Shown: piece after piece, positions 1-8,051 of the stretch | How positions within the stretch are numbered: the first letter of the stretch is position 1 | How the letters are laid out: each line of letters begins with the position of its first letter | Origin: Streptomyces sp. RKAG293 | Lineage (GTDB): Bacteria > Actinomycetota > Actinomycetes > Streptomycetales > Streptomycetaceae | DNA: 64,000 bases | NCBI RefSeq assembly: GCF_023701745.1 | Contig: NZ_JAJOZB010000001.1 | Coordinates: forward strand, 9,037,001-9,101,000 | Reading direction: 5' to 3' | Program-made: the position numbers and the translations under genes | Notes under the pieces: generated by a model | Seen by the model: only the letters and a program-made list of their open reading frames with translations | Database searches by the model: none | Told to the model about the DNA's origin: nothing

Positions 1-591
1 TTCCCCAAGGGTCTGTTGCGGTTGCCGCACCAGCGGTTCACCGCGCTCTGCGGGTTGTCGAGGCCCTGGACGCACGGGGTGGGGCGGTTGTTCGGACAGT
101 TTCTGGTGGAGCTCGCTGAGCAGTACCCGCACTGCACCCCGCAGCAGGCGGCGGGGCTCGGGGCAACGGCCGTGGATCTGCTGATGGCGGTCCTGGCCGA
201 GGGGGGCGACGCGCCCCGGGACGGGGACGGCGAGCCTCAACAGCAGGGGACGTTCCTGAGGATGAGCGCCTTCGTCACCGACCACCTGGCCGACCCTGCC
301 CTGGGCCCCGAGGCGCTGGCCGCGGCGCACCACGTCTCGCTGCGCTATCTGCACCGGGTGTTCCAGAACAACGGCACCACGCCGCGCACGTTCATCCGTG
401 AGCAGCGCATGAGCCGGTGCCGCAGGGATCTGGCCGATCCGGCACTACGGCATCTGACGGTCCACGCCATCGCCACGCGCTGGGGCTACCCCCAACCGCA
501 CGCGTTCGCCCGCGCGTTCCGGGCCGCGACGGGGATGTCGGCCACCGAATACCGGGCCCTGCGCGCGGCGCCTCCAGCGCAGACATCCTGA
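1..591 (+). CDS. AraC-family transcriptional regulator, 5' end outside window
   Basis: The frame is open from base 1, so the start and most of the sensor part lie upstream; about 196 codons are visible. The C-terminal 100 residues form the AraC double helix-turn-helix: a first HTH around ALAAAHHVSLRYLHRVFQ, then a second one ending in a GYPQPHAFARAFRAATGMSATEYR signature. This is a DNA-binding activator or repressor. The upstream residues probably belong to an AraC-like ligand-binding domain, which cannot be judged here. It is followed by a tandem repeat that starts inside its last codons and by a hairpin. The darcynin-like gene that follows is convergent with it. The family call is firm; the target is unknown. 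Confidence 0.9.
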   Translation, partial: FPKGLLRLPHQRFTALCGLSRPWTHGVGRLFGQFLVELAEQYPHCTPQQAAGLGATAVDLLMAVLAEGGDAPRDGDGEPQQQGTFLRMSAFVTDHLADPALGPEALAAAHHVSLRYLHRVFQNNGTTPRTFIREQRMSRCRRDLADPALRHLTVHAIATRWGYPQPHAFARAFRAATGMSATEYRALRAAPPAQTS

Positions 592-624
592 GGATGCGTT
601 GGCACATCCTGAGCATGCGTTGGC
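583..624. repeat. Tandem 21-bp direct repeat across the AraC stop codon
   Basis: Bases 583-603 and 604-624 are two adjacent 21-base copies that differ at one position (ATCCTGAGG versus ATCCTGAGC). The first copy contains the stop codon of the AraC gene at 589-591. It looks like a local duplication. Confidence 0.85.
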
Positions 625-649
625 GCGTATCCGCCCGCGCGGAGACGCG

Positions 650-683
650 CCCATGGGCCGCCTCTTGAGAGACGGCCCATGGG
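650..683 (+). terminator. Hairpin downstream of AraC gene
   Basis: CCCATGGGCCG (650-660) pairs perfectly with CGGCCCATGGG (673-683) across a 12-base loop, giving an 11-bp GC-rich stem about 60 bases after the AraC stop. No U-run follows, as is common for actinomycete terminators. It lies between convergent genes and could serve both. Confidence 0.6.
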
Positions 684-751
684 AGGGAAGGCTCGGTGTC
701 TGTGTGCTTCCATGACGGACACCGGCCCGGTCACGCGGAGCGGACGGTGTA

Positions 752-1117
752 TCAGGTGGCGATGGTGGCTACGGCGTCGAGGCCGTAGGTGCGGGCGTAG
801 CCGTTCTCGGTGCCGACGAGCAGGTCGACGACCTCGAAGTAGCGGTCCCAGAAGGGAGTCTCTCGCAGTGCGTCGATGAGGAGCTGGTAGGCGTGGTGAT
901 CGTCTGCCTCCCAGACCCAGACGTCGGTGACGCGTGCGGAGTAGAACTCGGTGTCGTAGAAGCGTGACCGGACGCCGGTGGTCTTGGCCTCGATCGCGGG
1001 CACGACCTGGGTGGTGAAGGCGTCCACCCGTTGCTGGACGGTCAGCCCAAGCCATTCAGGTGTGGTCTTGACGAGTAGAAAAGCGGTCACCGGTGTTACG
1101 GCTTCCTCGGTGGGCAT
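752..1117 (-). CDS. Darcynin-like small protein
   Basis: A 121-residue protein that I recognise as the darcynin family from segments such as FLLVKTTPEWLGL, FYDTEFYSARVTDVWVWEA, FWDRYFEVVDLLVG and ENGYARTYG. Darcynins are small, soluble, widely distributed proteins of unclear function, possibly ferredoxin-like folds. The ATG at 1117 is preferred over a TTG at 1132 because GGAAGG sits 6-7 bases upstream of it. The gene is probably monocistronic and converges with the AraC gene. It shares direction with the NmrA-like gene, about 110 bases away, and the two may be co-transcribed. The family call rests on memory of the motif pattern. Confidence 0.75.
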   Translation of the reverse strand: MPTEEAVTPVTAFLLVKTTPEWLGLTVQQRVDAFTTQVVPAIEAKTTGVRSRFYDTEFYSARVTDVWVWEADDHHAYQLLIDALRETPFWDRYFEVVDLLVGTENGYARTYGLDAVATIAT

Positions 1118-1229
1118 GACGGTCCTTCCCAAGTGGCTGGGGTCTTAGTGGAGTGGGCACCACTGCTCCGGTGAAGCGCCGGCGGGGTGCGGGTGCGGAT
1201 GCGGATGCAGGTGAGGGTGACGGTGTGGG

Positions 1230-2123
1230 TCAGGACAGGACGGCGGGCTTGAGGGTCTGGGCACACCACTGCTCGAAGGTGGTGGGAGAGGCGGTGTCCG
1301 CGGTACGGGTGACGCCTGCGTCGAGGCCGTTGTCCTTGGCCTGCTTCATATCGACGATGCCCTGGACGAACGTTTCGTCGAGGCCGTAGCCGACGAGAGC
1401 GGTGCGCAGGTCCTCGAACGGCTGGCGCTCGTAGCGGACGGGACGGCCCAGCTGCTCGGTCATGATGCGGGCCAGGTCGTTGGGGGACAGGTCCTGGGGC
1501 CCGAGAACCGGGACGTCGTCAATCCCGGTCCAGGAGCGGTCCAGCAGCAGGCGGGCGGCGACGGCGGCGATGTCGGCGACGGCGACGAGGGGGGCCTTGC
1601 GGTCGGCGTCCACGACGTCGGTGAAGACGCCCTTCTCGCGGATCGAGTCGGCCTCCTCCAGAAAGTTCTCGAAGAACGAGGGGTTGGCCAGGGCCCGGTA
1701 GGAGACGCCGGTTTTCGCGATGAGGTCGTCCACGGCGAGGGAGACGGTGACGAGTCCGGCGCGGTCGGCGACCGGAGTGCCGCGGCCGAGCGCGGAGACG
1801 CCGACGACGTGCCCGACGCCGTGGGCGGCGAGCGCCTCCGCTGCGGGGTCGGTGAAGCCGCAGTAGGCGTCCATCGGGGGCAGCGAGGAGTCCGGGGGGA
1901 CGAGCCAGAAGACGGCGTCCGCGCCCTCGAAGGCCCGGTCGACGACCTCGGCGTCGCCGTGCGAGCCGACGATGACCTCGACGCGTTCGCGCACCGCGTC
2001 AGGGAGTCGGGCGGGGTCGCGCACGATCACCCGCAGTTCCTCGCCGTGGGTGGGGGCGGACGCCAGGAGCAGGGGCAGCAGGTGGCGGCCGATGTTCCCC
2101 GTGGGAGCAGTGATGACGATCAT
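1230..2123 (-). CDS. NmrA-like NAD(P)-binding oxidoreductase or sensor (atypical SDR)
   Basis: This 297-residue protein begins with the Rossmann fingerprint ITAPTGNIGRHLLPLL (residues 4-19), followed by VIVGSHGDAEVVDRAFEGADAVFWLVPP and a VVGVSALGRG strand. That is the pattern of NmrA/SDR_a5 proteins, which bind NAD(P)H and act as quinone or nitro-group reductases or as redox sensors. No classical YxxxK catalytic pair is obvious. Start ATG at 2123 with GAGG eight bases upstream. It is transcribed divergently from a LysR regulator, with 113 bases between the starts, so that regulator probably controls it. Confidence 0.85.
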   Translation of the reverse strand: MIVITAPTGNIGRHLLPLLLASAPTHGEELRVIVRDPARLPDAVRERVEVIVGSHGDAEVVDRAFEGADAVFWLVPPDSSLPPMDAYCGFTDPAAEALAAHGVGHVVGVSALGRGTPVADRAGLVTVSLAVDDLIAKTGVSYRALANPSFFENFLEEADSIREKGVFTDVVDADRKAPLVAVADIAAVAARLLLDRSWTGIDDVPVLGPQDLSPNDLARIMTEQLGRPVRYERQPFEDLRTALVGYGLDETFVQGIVDMKQAKDNGLDAGVTRTADTASPTTFEQWCAQTLKPAVLS

Positions 2124-2236
2124 GAAAACCTCGTAGGTCGTGCCGGTTCGGTATGCCCTTCATCCTGCTGAGAACCACGGCAGTGCCACAATGGGAACTT
2201 CGGCACGCAATCATTGCCTGAAATGGAATAACACTG
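2124..2236. promoter_or_regulatory. Divergent NmrA/LysR intergenic region
   Basis: This 113-base spacer holds both divergent promoters. It is less GC-rich than its surroundings and contains a loose inverted element, GTGCC near 2189 facing GGCAC near 2211, plus an AT-rich stretch around 2205-2230. A LysR T-N11-A site is expected here from family habits, but no single copy stands out. Confidence 0.4.
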
Positions 2237-3181
2237 GTGAACAGCTCTGATCCGGTCATCGACGCCAACCTCGCCGTCGCGCTCGACGCCCTGCTGACCG
2301 AGCAGAGCGTCACGCGCGCCGCCGCCCGCCTGCACACCTCCCCGGCAGCCATGAGCCGCACACTCGCCCGACTGCGCCGCGTCCTCCAGGACCCCCTCCT
2401 GGTCCGGGCGGGGCAGACCATGGTCCCCACGCCGCGCGCCGAGGCCCTGCGCGACGAGGCGGCTGCGGTGGTGCGCAGTCTGGAAGCACTGCTCACTTCC
2501 GGCAGCGTCGTCGACCCCGCCACCCTGCGCAGGACGTTCACTCTCCAGGCCGCCGACCTGGTCGGTGCGGTACTGGCCTCCGGCCTGCTGCGACTGACCG
2601 GTCGAGAGGCGCCGGGGATCTCCTTGCGTTTCCGGGCCGAGGAGTTGGAGGCAGAGCCGGCCCTCCGCGACGGCCGGGTCGACCTGGAGATCGGCTCCAT
2701 CGACCACGTCGATCCCGAAACCCAGGTCGAAAAGCTGCTCACCCTGCGGATGGTGGCGGCCGTCCGGCCCGGTCACCCCCTGGCCGAGGGACCCCTGACC
2801 CCGGCCCGGCTCGCTGCCGCCGACCATGTCGCGGTCAGTCGCCGCGGCCGGTTCACCGGTCCGCTCGACACGGCTCTGGCCGAGCGCGACCTTCGTCGGA
2901 GGGTCGCTGTCGTCCTCCCCAGTCATCTGGCCGCGATGGCCCTTGCCGCCCGCACCGACGTCGTCTGCCTGGTCCCCGCGGCACTCCCCGGCGCGACCCC
3001 CTCACCCCTCACCGCCGACGCCACCGCCCTCGGCCTGCACCTCCTCGAGATCCCCCTGCCTATGCCGCCGGTGACCATCGGCATGGCCTGGCATCCCCGC
3101 CAGGCCGCCGACGGAGCCCACCACTGGCTCCGCGACGCCGTCCGCAGGACACTTCGCACGCCTGGAGGGTCAACTACCTGA
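2237..3181 (+). CDS. LysR-family transcriptional regulator
   Basis: A 314-residue protein of standard LTTR length. Residues 10-70 form the winged HTH (LAVALDALLTEQSVTRAAARLHTSPAAMSRTLARLRRVL followed by DPLLVRAG), then a PBP-like effector domain to the C-terminus. The GTG at 2237 fits the family N-terminus. The divergent position next to the NmrA-like reductase suggests it controls that gene and itself through an unknown effector. The last codons and stop lie inside a short tandem duplication. The family is certain; the target is inferred from position. Confidence 0.92.
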   Translation: MNSSDPVIDANLAVALDALLTEQSVTRAAARLHTSPAAMSRTLARLRRVLQDPLLVRAGQTMVPTPRAEALRDEAAAVVRSLEALLTSGSVVDPATLRRTFTLQAADLVGAVLASGLLRLTGREAPGISLRFRAEELEAEPALRDGRVDLEIGSIDHVDPETQVEKLLTLRMVAAVRPGHPLAEGPLTPARLAAADHVAVSRRGRFTGPLDTALAERDLRRRVAVVLPSHLAAMALAARTDVVCLVPAALPGATPSPLTADATALGLHLLEIPLPMPPVTIGMAWHPRQAADGAHHWLRDAVRRTLRTPGGSTT

Positions 3182-3207
3182 CCCGCCTGGAGGGTCAACC
3201 ATCTGAC
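3160..3207. repeat. Tandem direct repeat across the LysR stop codon
   Basis: Bases 3160-3182 and 3185-3207 are 23-base copies on a 25-base period. They share CCTGGAGGGTCAAC and CTGAC and differ at a few bases between those blocks. The first copy includes the LysR stop codon (3179-3181). This resembles the duplication at the end of the AraC gene. Confidence 0.75.
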
Positions 3208-3318
3208 GTGTCCGAGACACCGGGCTGCAGGGCAGGCCGCGATGAGCGGGGCGGCGCGCCAGGCGTAGCGCTCCGTGTGGCGCCCCTCTGTGCGGCGGTG
3301 TCGCTTGTTCGTCGCCGG

Positions 3319-4023
3319 TTACGGCCAGTTGTGCGGGGCAGCGGTACCGCTCGGCACGGGGACGATCCGACGCCGCCCCTTGGCCCAGGCGATCACGGCG
3401 CCGATCAACCCGGCCAGCGCGATGATCAGCCCGGCACCGAAGGGCACCGCGTAGGGCACCAGCGCACCGGTACCGGTCGTCGCCCGTGCGGACACGGCGG
3501 AGGCGGGTACCGTTCCCTGCTCCATGCTGAGGTGGAAGCGGGAGTCGAGGGAGTCGATGCGATTGTCGCCGAGCAGGAAGAGCCGCCCGGGCGGGACGGT
3601 CACGTCGTAGTCGCGATGCACCCCGTTGCTCACCCCGTTCAGGACGTAGGGCTCATCGAGTGGCTTGCCGTTCACCGTCACCTTGCCGTCCCCAGTGCAG
3701 GTGACCCGGTCCCCGCCGACACCGATCACCCGCTCGATGACGGATCCGCGAAATTCCCACTGCGGAATGTCGACCACGACCGCGTCACCGCGTCGCACCT
3801 GGCTGCCCTCGATCCTTTCAGCGACGACTTTGCTGTCGTGCTGAATGGTCGGCTGCATCGAGTCGCTCGCGTGGGAGTACAACTCGATGTTCATTCGGAA
3901 CGCGATGATGTCGCCCAGCACCAGCAGCAGCCCGACCGCCAGCACGGCACACGAGACGATCAGCCCCTTCCGATTCGCTCTGCGAACCGGCACCGGCCAC
4001 GGTGAAACCGCCGGATTCTCCAT
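3319..4023 (-). CDS. Type I signal peptidase-like membrane protein with Glu at the usual catalytic Lys position
   Basis: A 234-residue protein with an N-terminal membrane segment (about 20-42), the box B motif SDSMQPT with nucleophile Ser55, a box D-like segment ERVIGVGGDRV (97-107), the box E sequence LLGDNRIDSLDSR, and a second C-terminal membrane segment (about 190-215). This is the actinomycete signal peptidase I layout, acting at the outer face of the membrane. In active Ser/Lys signal peptidases the residue before R in box D is Lys, the general base. Here codon GAG gives Glu97. The protein may be inactive, or may use another base. It stands alone. Start ATG at 4023. Confidence 0.88.
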   Translation of the reverse strand: MENPAVSPWPVPVRRANRKGLIVSCAVLAVGLLLVLGDIIAFRMNIELYSHASDSMQPTIQHDSKVVAERIEGSQVRRGDAVVVDIPQWEFRGSVIERVIGVGGDRVTCTGDGKVTVNGKPLDEPYVLNGVSNGVHRDYDVTVPPGRLFLLGDNRIDSLDSRFHLSMEQGTVPASAVSARATTGTGALVPYAVPFGAGLIIALAGLIGAVIAWAKGRRRIVPVPSGTAAPHNWP

Positions 4024-4121
4024 GTCGAGTCTTCCCCCACCCTCCCGACGGCCCCCCGCTGATCGGACGGCACGGGAGCATCGTAGAAGGGCCCTGCGAC
4101 GCGCCGAGAGGGGCCCCTCGC

Positions 4122-4721
4122 TCAGGCCGTTGCCGGCCCATCAGTGGTGCTCAGCAGCCGGTCCACGAGGAGTTCCGGATAGCCGGTGGCCGGTGGGTCG
4201 ATGCCGAAGATCGCTCGTAGGTAGAGCGGCGCGATGAGCTGGTCGAGGATCTGTTCGAGGGGCGGGGGGATCTCGCCACGGGCCGCGGCCCGCTCACGGA
4301 TGCTTTCGATGGACCGGATCCGGCGTTCGAAGTGTTGCGCGCGCTCGCCCTGCGCCGGGGCGCTGCCCGGCATCGACAGGGCGACGGCCCGCACGAGGAG
4401 CCGGCCTTCGGGCTTGCGGATGCTCGCAACCCCCGCCTCCGCCCAGGCGACGAGGTCGCCGCGCAGGGTGCCGGTGTCCGCCAGCGGCCATTCGCGTTCG
4501 AGCCGGTCGACGACCACATCGGCCAGGAGCGCCTCACGGCTGCCCCAGCGCCGGTAGATGCTGGTGTGGTTCACCCCGGCGCGCTGCGCGATCGCGGGAA
4601 TGGTCAGGTCCGCGCCCCCGGGGTCGGACAGCAGGTCGACGACCGCCTGATGGACGGCCGAGCGGACCTGTTCAGAGCTCTTACGGATGCGGGGAGTCGA
4701 CTGTTTCGGTGTCACCCCCAC
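4122..4721 (-). CDS. TetR-family transcriptional regulator
   Basis: About 199 residues. The HTH is clear at residues 30-70 (LTIPAIAQRAGVNHTSIYRRWGSREALLADV), followed by an all-helical ligand domain ending in LYLRAIFGIDPP. The GTG at 4721 (alternatively 4715) fits the family start. The longer in-frame ATG at 4832 would run through the operators and the hydrolase start, so it is unlikely. The gene is divergent from the alpha/beta hydrolase, and the 85-base spacer holds two matching palindromic elements. A local repressor of both genes, induced by a substrate of the hydrolase, is the natural reading. Confidence 0.88.
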   Translation of the reverse strand: MGVTPKQSTPRIRKSSEQVRSAVHQAVVDLLSDPGGADLTIPAIAQRAGVNHTSIYRRWGSREALLADVVVDRLEREWPLADTGTLRGDLVAWAEAGVASIRKPEGRLLVRAVALSMPGSAPAQGERAQHFERRIRSIESIRERAAARGEIPPPLEQILDQLIAPLYLRAIFGIDPPATGYPELLVDRLLSTTDGPATA

Positions 4722-4726
4722 ATCGT

Positions 4727-4744
4727 AAGCACAAACATTTGCTT
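4727..4744. promoter_or_regulatory. Candidate TetR operator 1
   Basis: AAGCACAAACATTTGCTT is an imperfect 18-base palindrome just upstream of the TetR start. Its left arm, with the T before it, reads TAAGCACA, the same eight bases found on the lower strand at operator 2. Inferred autoregulatory site. Confidence 0.55.
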
Positions 4745-4778
4745 CGCGGGGCTCGCTGGGTCTACAGTTCTGGCGTAC

Positions 4779-4792
4779 GCACAGATCTGTGC
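4779..4792. promoter_or_regulatory. Candidate TetR operator 2 (perfect palindrome)
   Basis: GCACAGATCTGTGC is a perfect 14-base palindrome ending 2 bases before the AAGGAG ribosome binding site of the hydrolase gene. A repressor bound here would block its transcription. The lower-strand arm TAAGCACA matches operator 1. Confidence 0.65.
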
Positions 4793-4806
4793 TTAAGGAG
4801 AGTGTG

Positions 4807-6030
4807 ATGAAGCAGCTGCTGTTCCCGAACAACCCGCAGTTCTGGTACGAGACCCTGCGTTCGATGAGCCATATCGCCTATGGTGGCGCGGATTTCGGGG
4901 AGGTCGTCTCCACGGGTGAGCGCATCGTCGAGGGTGACTACGACAGCTGGCACACCGAGTGGCTCGCGACGGCCGACCGGGTGGCCGACGAGGCGCGGAA
5001 GGCGCTGGATGCCGGTCACCGGGTCAGTGCCCGGGACGGGTTCCTGCGGGCGTCGAACTACTACCGCTCGGCGGAGTTCTTCCTGCACGGTCACCCGTGC
5101 GACCCGCGCCACGACCACGCCTACGACCGCAGCGTGTCCTGCTTCCAGGCGGCCGCCGCCCTGTACACCCCGCGCATCGAGCCGGTGCGTATCCCGTACG
5201 AGGGCACGACGCTGCCGGGCTACCTCTACCGGGCCGACACCTCCGGCGCACCCCGCCCGACCCTGATCATGCACTCCGGCTTCGACGGCACCGCCGAGGA
5301 ACTCCACTTCAGCGGCGCGCTGGCGGCCGTGGAGCGCGGCTACACCGTCCTGACCTTCGACGGCCCCGGACAGCCCGGACCCCGCCACCATCAGGGCATG
5401 GTGTTCCGTCCCGACTGGGAGAACGTCATCACTCCCGTCGTCGACTTCGCCGAGTCCCTCCCCGAGGTCGACAACAGCCGTATCGCGCTGCTGGGTTCCA
5501 GCATGGGCGGCGTGCTCGCCCCCAGGGCGGCGGCGTTCGAACACCGGCTGGCCGCGGTGATCGCCGTCGACGGCGTCTACGACCTCGGCCAGATATCCGT
5601 CCGCAACATCCCCGGCGACCGCGGCGCCGCCGAACAACTCCTGCGCGCGGACTGCGCCCCTGAACTCGACGCCGTCTTCGAGCAGATCATGGTCCAGGAT
5701 GCCACCGCCCGGTGGGCGATCAACCACGGCATGTACGTCATGGGCGTCGACACGCCCCGGGCCTTCAGCGCCTCCTATCTCGACTACACCCTCGACCACG
5801 GCATCGCCGAGCAGATCCAGTGCCCCACCCTGGTCTGCGACGCCGCCGAGGACGAGTTCTTCAAGGGCCAGCCCGAGCAGCTCTACGATCACCTGACCTG
5901 CCCCAAAACCCTCATGGTCTTCACCGCCGAGGAAGGCGCCGGCGCACACTGCCACCCCGGCGCCATGCGCCTGTCCCTCGCCCGCATCTACGACTGGCTC
6001 GACGACACCTTCGCCACCCCCAGTGCCTGA
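4807..6030 (+). CDS. Alpha/beta hydrolase (FrsA / acyl-peptidase-like)
   Basis: A 407-residue protein with a helical N-terminal third and an alpha/beta-hydrolase core. The nucleophile elbow is GSSMGG (Ser232), with an oxyanion-type segment MHSGFDGTAEE (155-165), an acid region CDAAEDEFF, and a His region GAGAHCHPG near the C-terminus. The layout recalls the FrsA/DUF1100 group and 2,6-dihydroxypseudooxynicotine-type C-C hydrolases rather than lipases. Probably cytoplasmic, as no signal peptide is seen. Start ATG at 4807 with AAGGAG six bases upstream; the GTG at 4789 is inside the operator. Likely repressed by the divergent TetR. The substrate is unknown. Confidence 0.85.
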   Translation: MKQLLFPNNPQFWYETLRSMSHIAYGGADFGEVVSTGERIVEGDYDSWHTEWLATADRVADEARKALDAGHRVSARDGFLRASNYYRSAEFFLHGHPCDPRHDHAYDRSVSCFQAAAALYTPRIEPVRIPYEGTTLPGYLYRADTSGAPRPTLIMHSGFDGTAEELHFSGALAAVERGYTVLTFDGPGQPGPRHHQGMVFRPDWENVITPVVDFAESLPEVDNSRIALLGSSMGGVLAPRAAAFEHRLAAVIAVDGVYDLGQISVRNIPGDRGAAEQLLRADCAPELDAVFEQIMVQDATARWAINHGMYVMGVDTPRAFSASYLDYTLDHGIAEQIQCPTLVCDAAEDEFFKGQPEQLYDHLTCPKTLMVFTAEEGAGAHCHPGAMRLSLARIYDWLDDTFATPSA

Positions 6031-6350
6031 ACGTCCGACCGGTCCTCCCCGGACCGCCGAACACACCCAGGAATCCGGATGAACCGCACCGGTATCGAAG
6101 CCGCCCTCAACGACTTCGATGCCGGGCGCGGGCGGCTGGGCCCGGAGGGCCGGTCGGCCCGGCAGCTTGACCATCATCCGCCGTCCGTTTCGCCGGTTCC
6201 CCCGACCACCGGCGTCAACCGGCGGTGCAGTAGCAGCACCGTGACATGTCTGTTGCCGCCGGGAGGAGGGGGGACGAAGGACTTCGATAAGATTCCTGAG
6301 GCTTCGGGTTCGGGCCGGGTCAGGACTGGCGTCAATAGGGATGGTTCGGG
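6031..6350 (+). pseudogene. Intergenic stretch with a possible gene remnant
   Basis: After the hydrolase an ATG at 6079 with AGGA upstream begins MNRTGIEAALNDFDAGRGR, about 25 residues with normal coding composition. The frame then becomes Pro/Ser/Arg-rich and non-descript until a stop near 6354. This looks like the start of a former operon partner joined to unrelated DNA. I cannot name the family. Nothing else is seen before the kinase start. Confidence 0.35.
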
Positions 6351-8051
6351 ATGAGCGGTACACCTTCGGCAAGTCCCTTCCAGCCGCTGAAGGCCGACGA
6401 CCCGGCTGTGGTCGGGGGATACCGTTTGGTGGCGGTGCTCGGGGCGGGCGGCATGGGCAAGGTGTACCTGACGTACACGCCCGGCGGGCGGCCCATCGCC
6501 CTGAAGGTGATCCGATCGGAGTTCAGCGAGGATCCCGAGTTCCGGCGCCGCTTCCAGCAGGAAGTGCTCTCCGCCCAGCGGGTACAGGGCCTCTACACGG
6601 CGCCGGTCATCGACTGCGACACCGACGCCGCGCAGCCCTGGCTCGCCACCGCCTACGTCCCCGGGCCCTCGCTCGCGCACGCCGTGGCGCAGCACGGCGC
6701 TCTGCCGTTGCGCACGGTTCTGCTGCTGACGGTCGGGGTCGCCGAGGCTCTGCATGCCATCCACGCCGCCGGCATCGTGCACCGCGACCTGAAGCCCGCC
6801 AATGTGCTGCTGGCCGCGGACGGTCCGCGCGTCATCGACTTCGGCATCGCCCGCGCCGCCGACAGCACCGCCCTCACCGGCACCGGCGTCACCGTGGGCA
6901 CTCCGTCCTTCATGGCGCCCGAGCAGGCGTCGGCCGGTATCGTCACCCACGCCACCGACATCTTCGCGCTCGGCCAGATCGTGGCCTTCGCCGCGATCGG
7001 GGCGCCCGCGTTCGGTGACGGTCCCTCACACGCGGTGCTCTACCGGATCGTGCACGAGGAGCCCGACCTCAGCCGGCTGCCCGCCGCACTCCGGCCGTTG
7101 GTGACCCGGTGCCTCAGCCGCGATCCGGCCGGGCGGCCCACCCCGGCCGAGGTCATCGAGCTGTGCCAGGCACTCTCGCCCGACCCGTTGCGACAGGGTG
7201 AGGACTGGCTGCCGCAGTCGCTGGCAGGCTCCCTCACCGAGCGCCGGCAGATCCCCGAACCCGCCCGCACTCCGCCGCCCGCTCCTGCGACGCCCACCGA
7301 ATACTCCCCGCACCAGCCGCAGCCGGGCTTCGGCCCCGCCTACCCGCCCACCCAGACCGCGCCCAACCGGCCGAGCGCAGCACCGCAGGCAGAACCTTAT
7401 GTCCAGCCCACCCTGCGGCCCGTCGGCGGTGGCCAGCGACCCTGGGTGCAGCCGCCTGCGGCGCACTATCCGCCGCCGAAGCCCAAGCGCCGCGGACTGG
7501 TCGTCGCCGGGGCGGTGGCCGCCGCGGTCGTGGGCCTGGCCGTCCTCTTCTCCCAACTGCCGGGCAACTCCAACAAGGACGAAGCCAAGGACACCCGCTC
7601 CAGCAGCGCTTCCAGCGGCCCGCGGCCCGACCCGAAGCCGGTCACCTACAAGGGCGTCAACATGACAGAGAACTACTTCGTCATGTTGGTCGACAACCCG
7701 CCGCGTCCTACCGAAGGGGCGGCGTTCGGCAGAAAAGGTGACCTGTACTTCCAACCAAAAAGCACCAACGTGGTGGAGAAGGACGAGATCGGATCGGGCA
7801 ACGGCAAACTGGTACTGCTGAACAACGCGCAGAAGGGTTCACTGAACGTCTGCCGCTCGGAGACCCGCTATGCCGAGACCATCAGCCTCGACCAACTCAG
7901 CGACGGATCGCAGCTGTGCGTACTGAGCAACGCCGGCCACATCGCGGTGGCGACCTACCGCGGTAGGTCGGGCGAGAACGATCCGAGCGAGTACATCACC
8001 TTCGATCTCACCATCTGGCGCAACGCCCAGGAACCCCACAAGGCGGGATAA
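6351..8051 (+). CDS. Membrane-anchored Ser/Thr protein kinase (PknB type)
   Basis: A 566-residue protein. The kinase domain spans about 20-285 with glycine loop GAGGMGKV (31-38), ATP-binding Lys52 in IALKVI, catalytic loop HRDLKPAN (144-151, Asp146) and metal-binding DFG at 163-165, all intact. A Pro-rich juxtamembrane linker (about 300-375) leads to a single membrane helix at about 382-401. The C-terminal 165 residues should be extracellular and resemble no sensor domain I know (no PASTA repeats). Such proteins phosphorylate cytoplasmic targets in response to an external cue. No partner gene is adjacent. Confidence 0.93.
   Translation: MSGTPSASPFQPLKADDPAVVGGYRLVAVLGAGGMGKVYLTYTPGGRPIALKVIRSEFSEDPEFRRRFQQEVLSAQRVQGLYTAPVIDCDTDAAQPWLATAYVPGPSLAHAVAQHGALPLRTVLLLTVGVAEALHAIHAAGIVHRDLKPANVLLAADGPRVIDFGIARAADSTALTGTGVTVGTPSFMAPEQASAGIVTHATDIFALGQIVAFAAIGAPAFGDGPSHAVLYRIVHEEPDLSRLPAALRPLVTRCLSRDPAGRPTPAEVIELCQALSPDPLRQGEDWLPQSLAGSLTERRQIPEPARTPPPAPATPTEYSPHQPQPGFGPAYPPTQTAPNRPSAAPQAEPYVQPTLRPVGGGQRPWVQPPAAHYPPPKPKRRGLVVAGAVAAAVVGLAVLFSQLPGNSNKDEAKDTRSSSASSGPRPDPKPVTYKGVNMTENYFVMLVDNPPRPTEGAAFGRKGDLYFQPKSTNVVEKDEIGSGNGKLVLLNNAQKGSLNVCRSETRYAETISLDQLSDGSQLCVLSNAGHIAVATYRGRSGENDPSEYITFDLTIWRNAQEPHKAG

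Noticed and set aside
3208..4005. 265-codon plus-strand frame opposite the signal peptidase
   Set aside because: Shadow of the minus-strand peptidase, which has all the family boxes.
4762..6372. 536-codon minus-strand frame opposite the alpha/beta hydrolase
   Set aside because: Typical antisense shadow in high-GC DNA; the hydrolase has catalytic motifs, an operator and a ribosome site on the plus strand.
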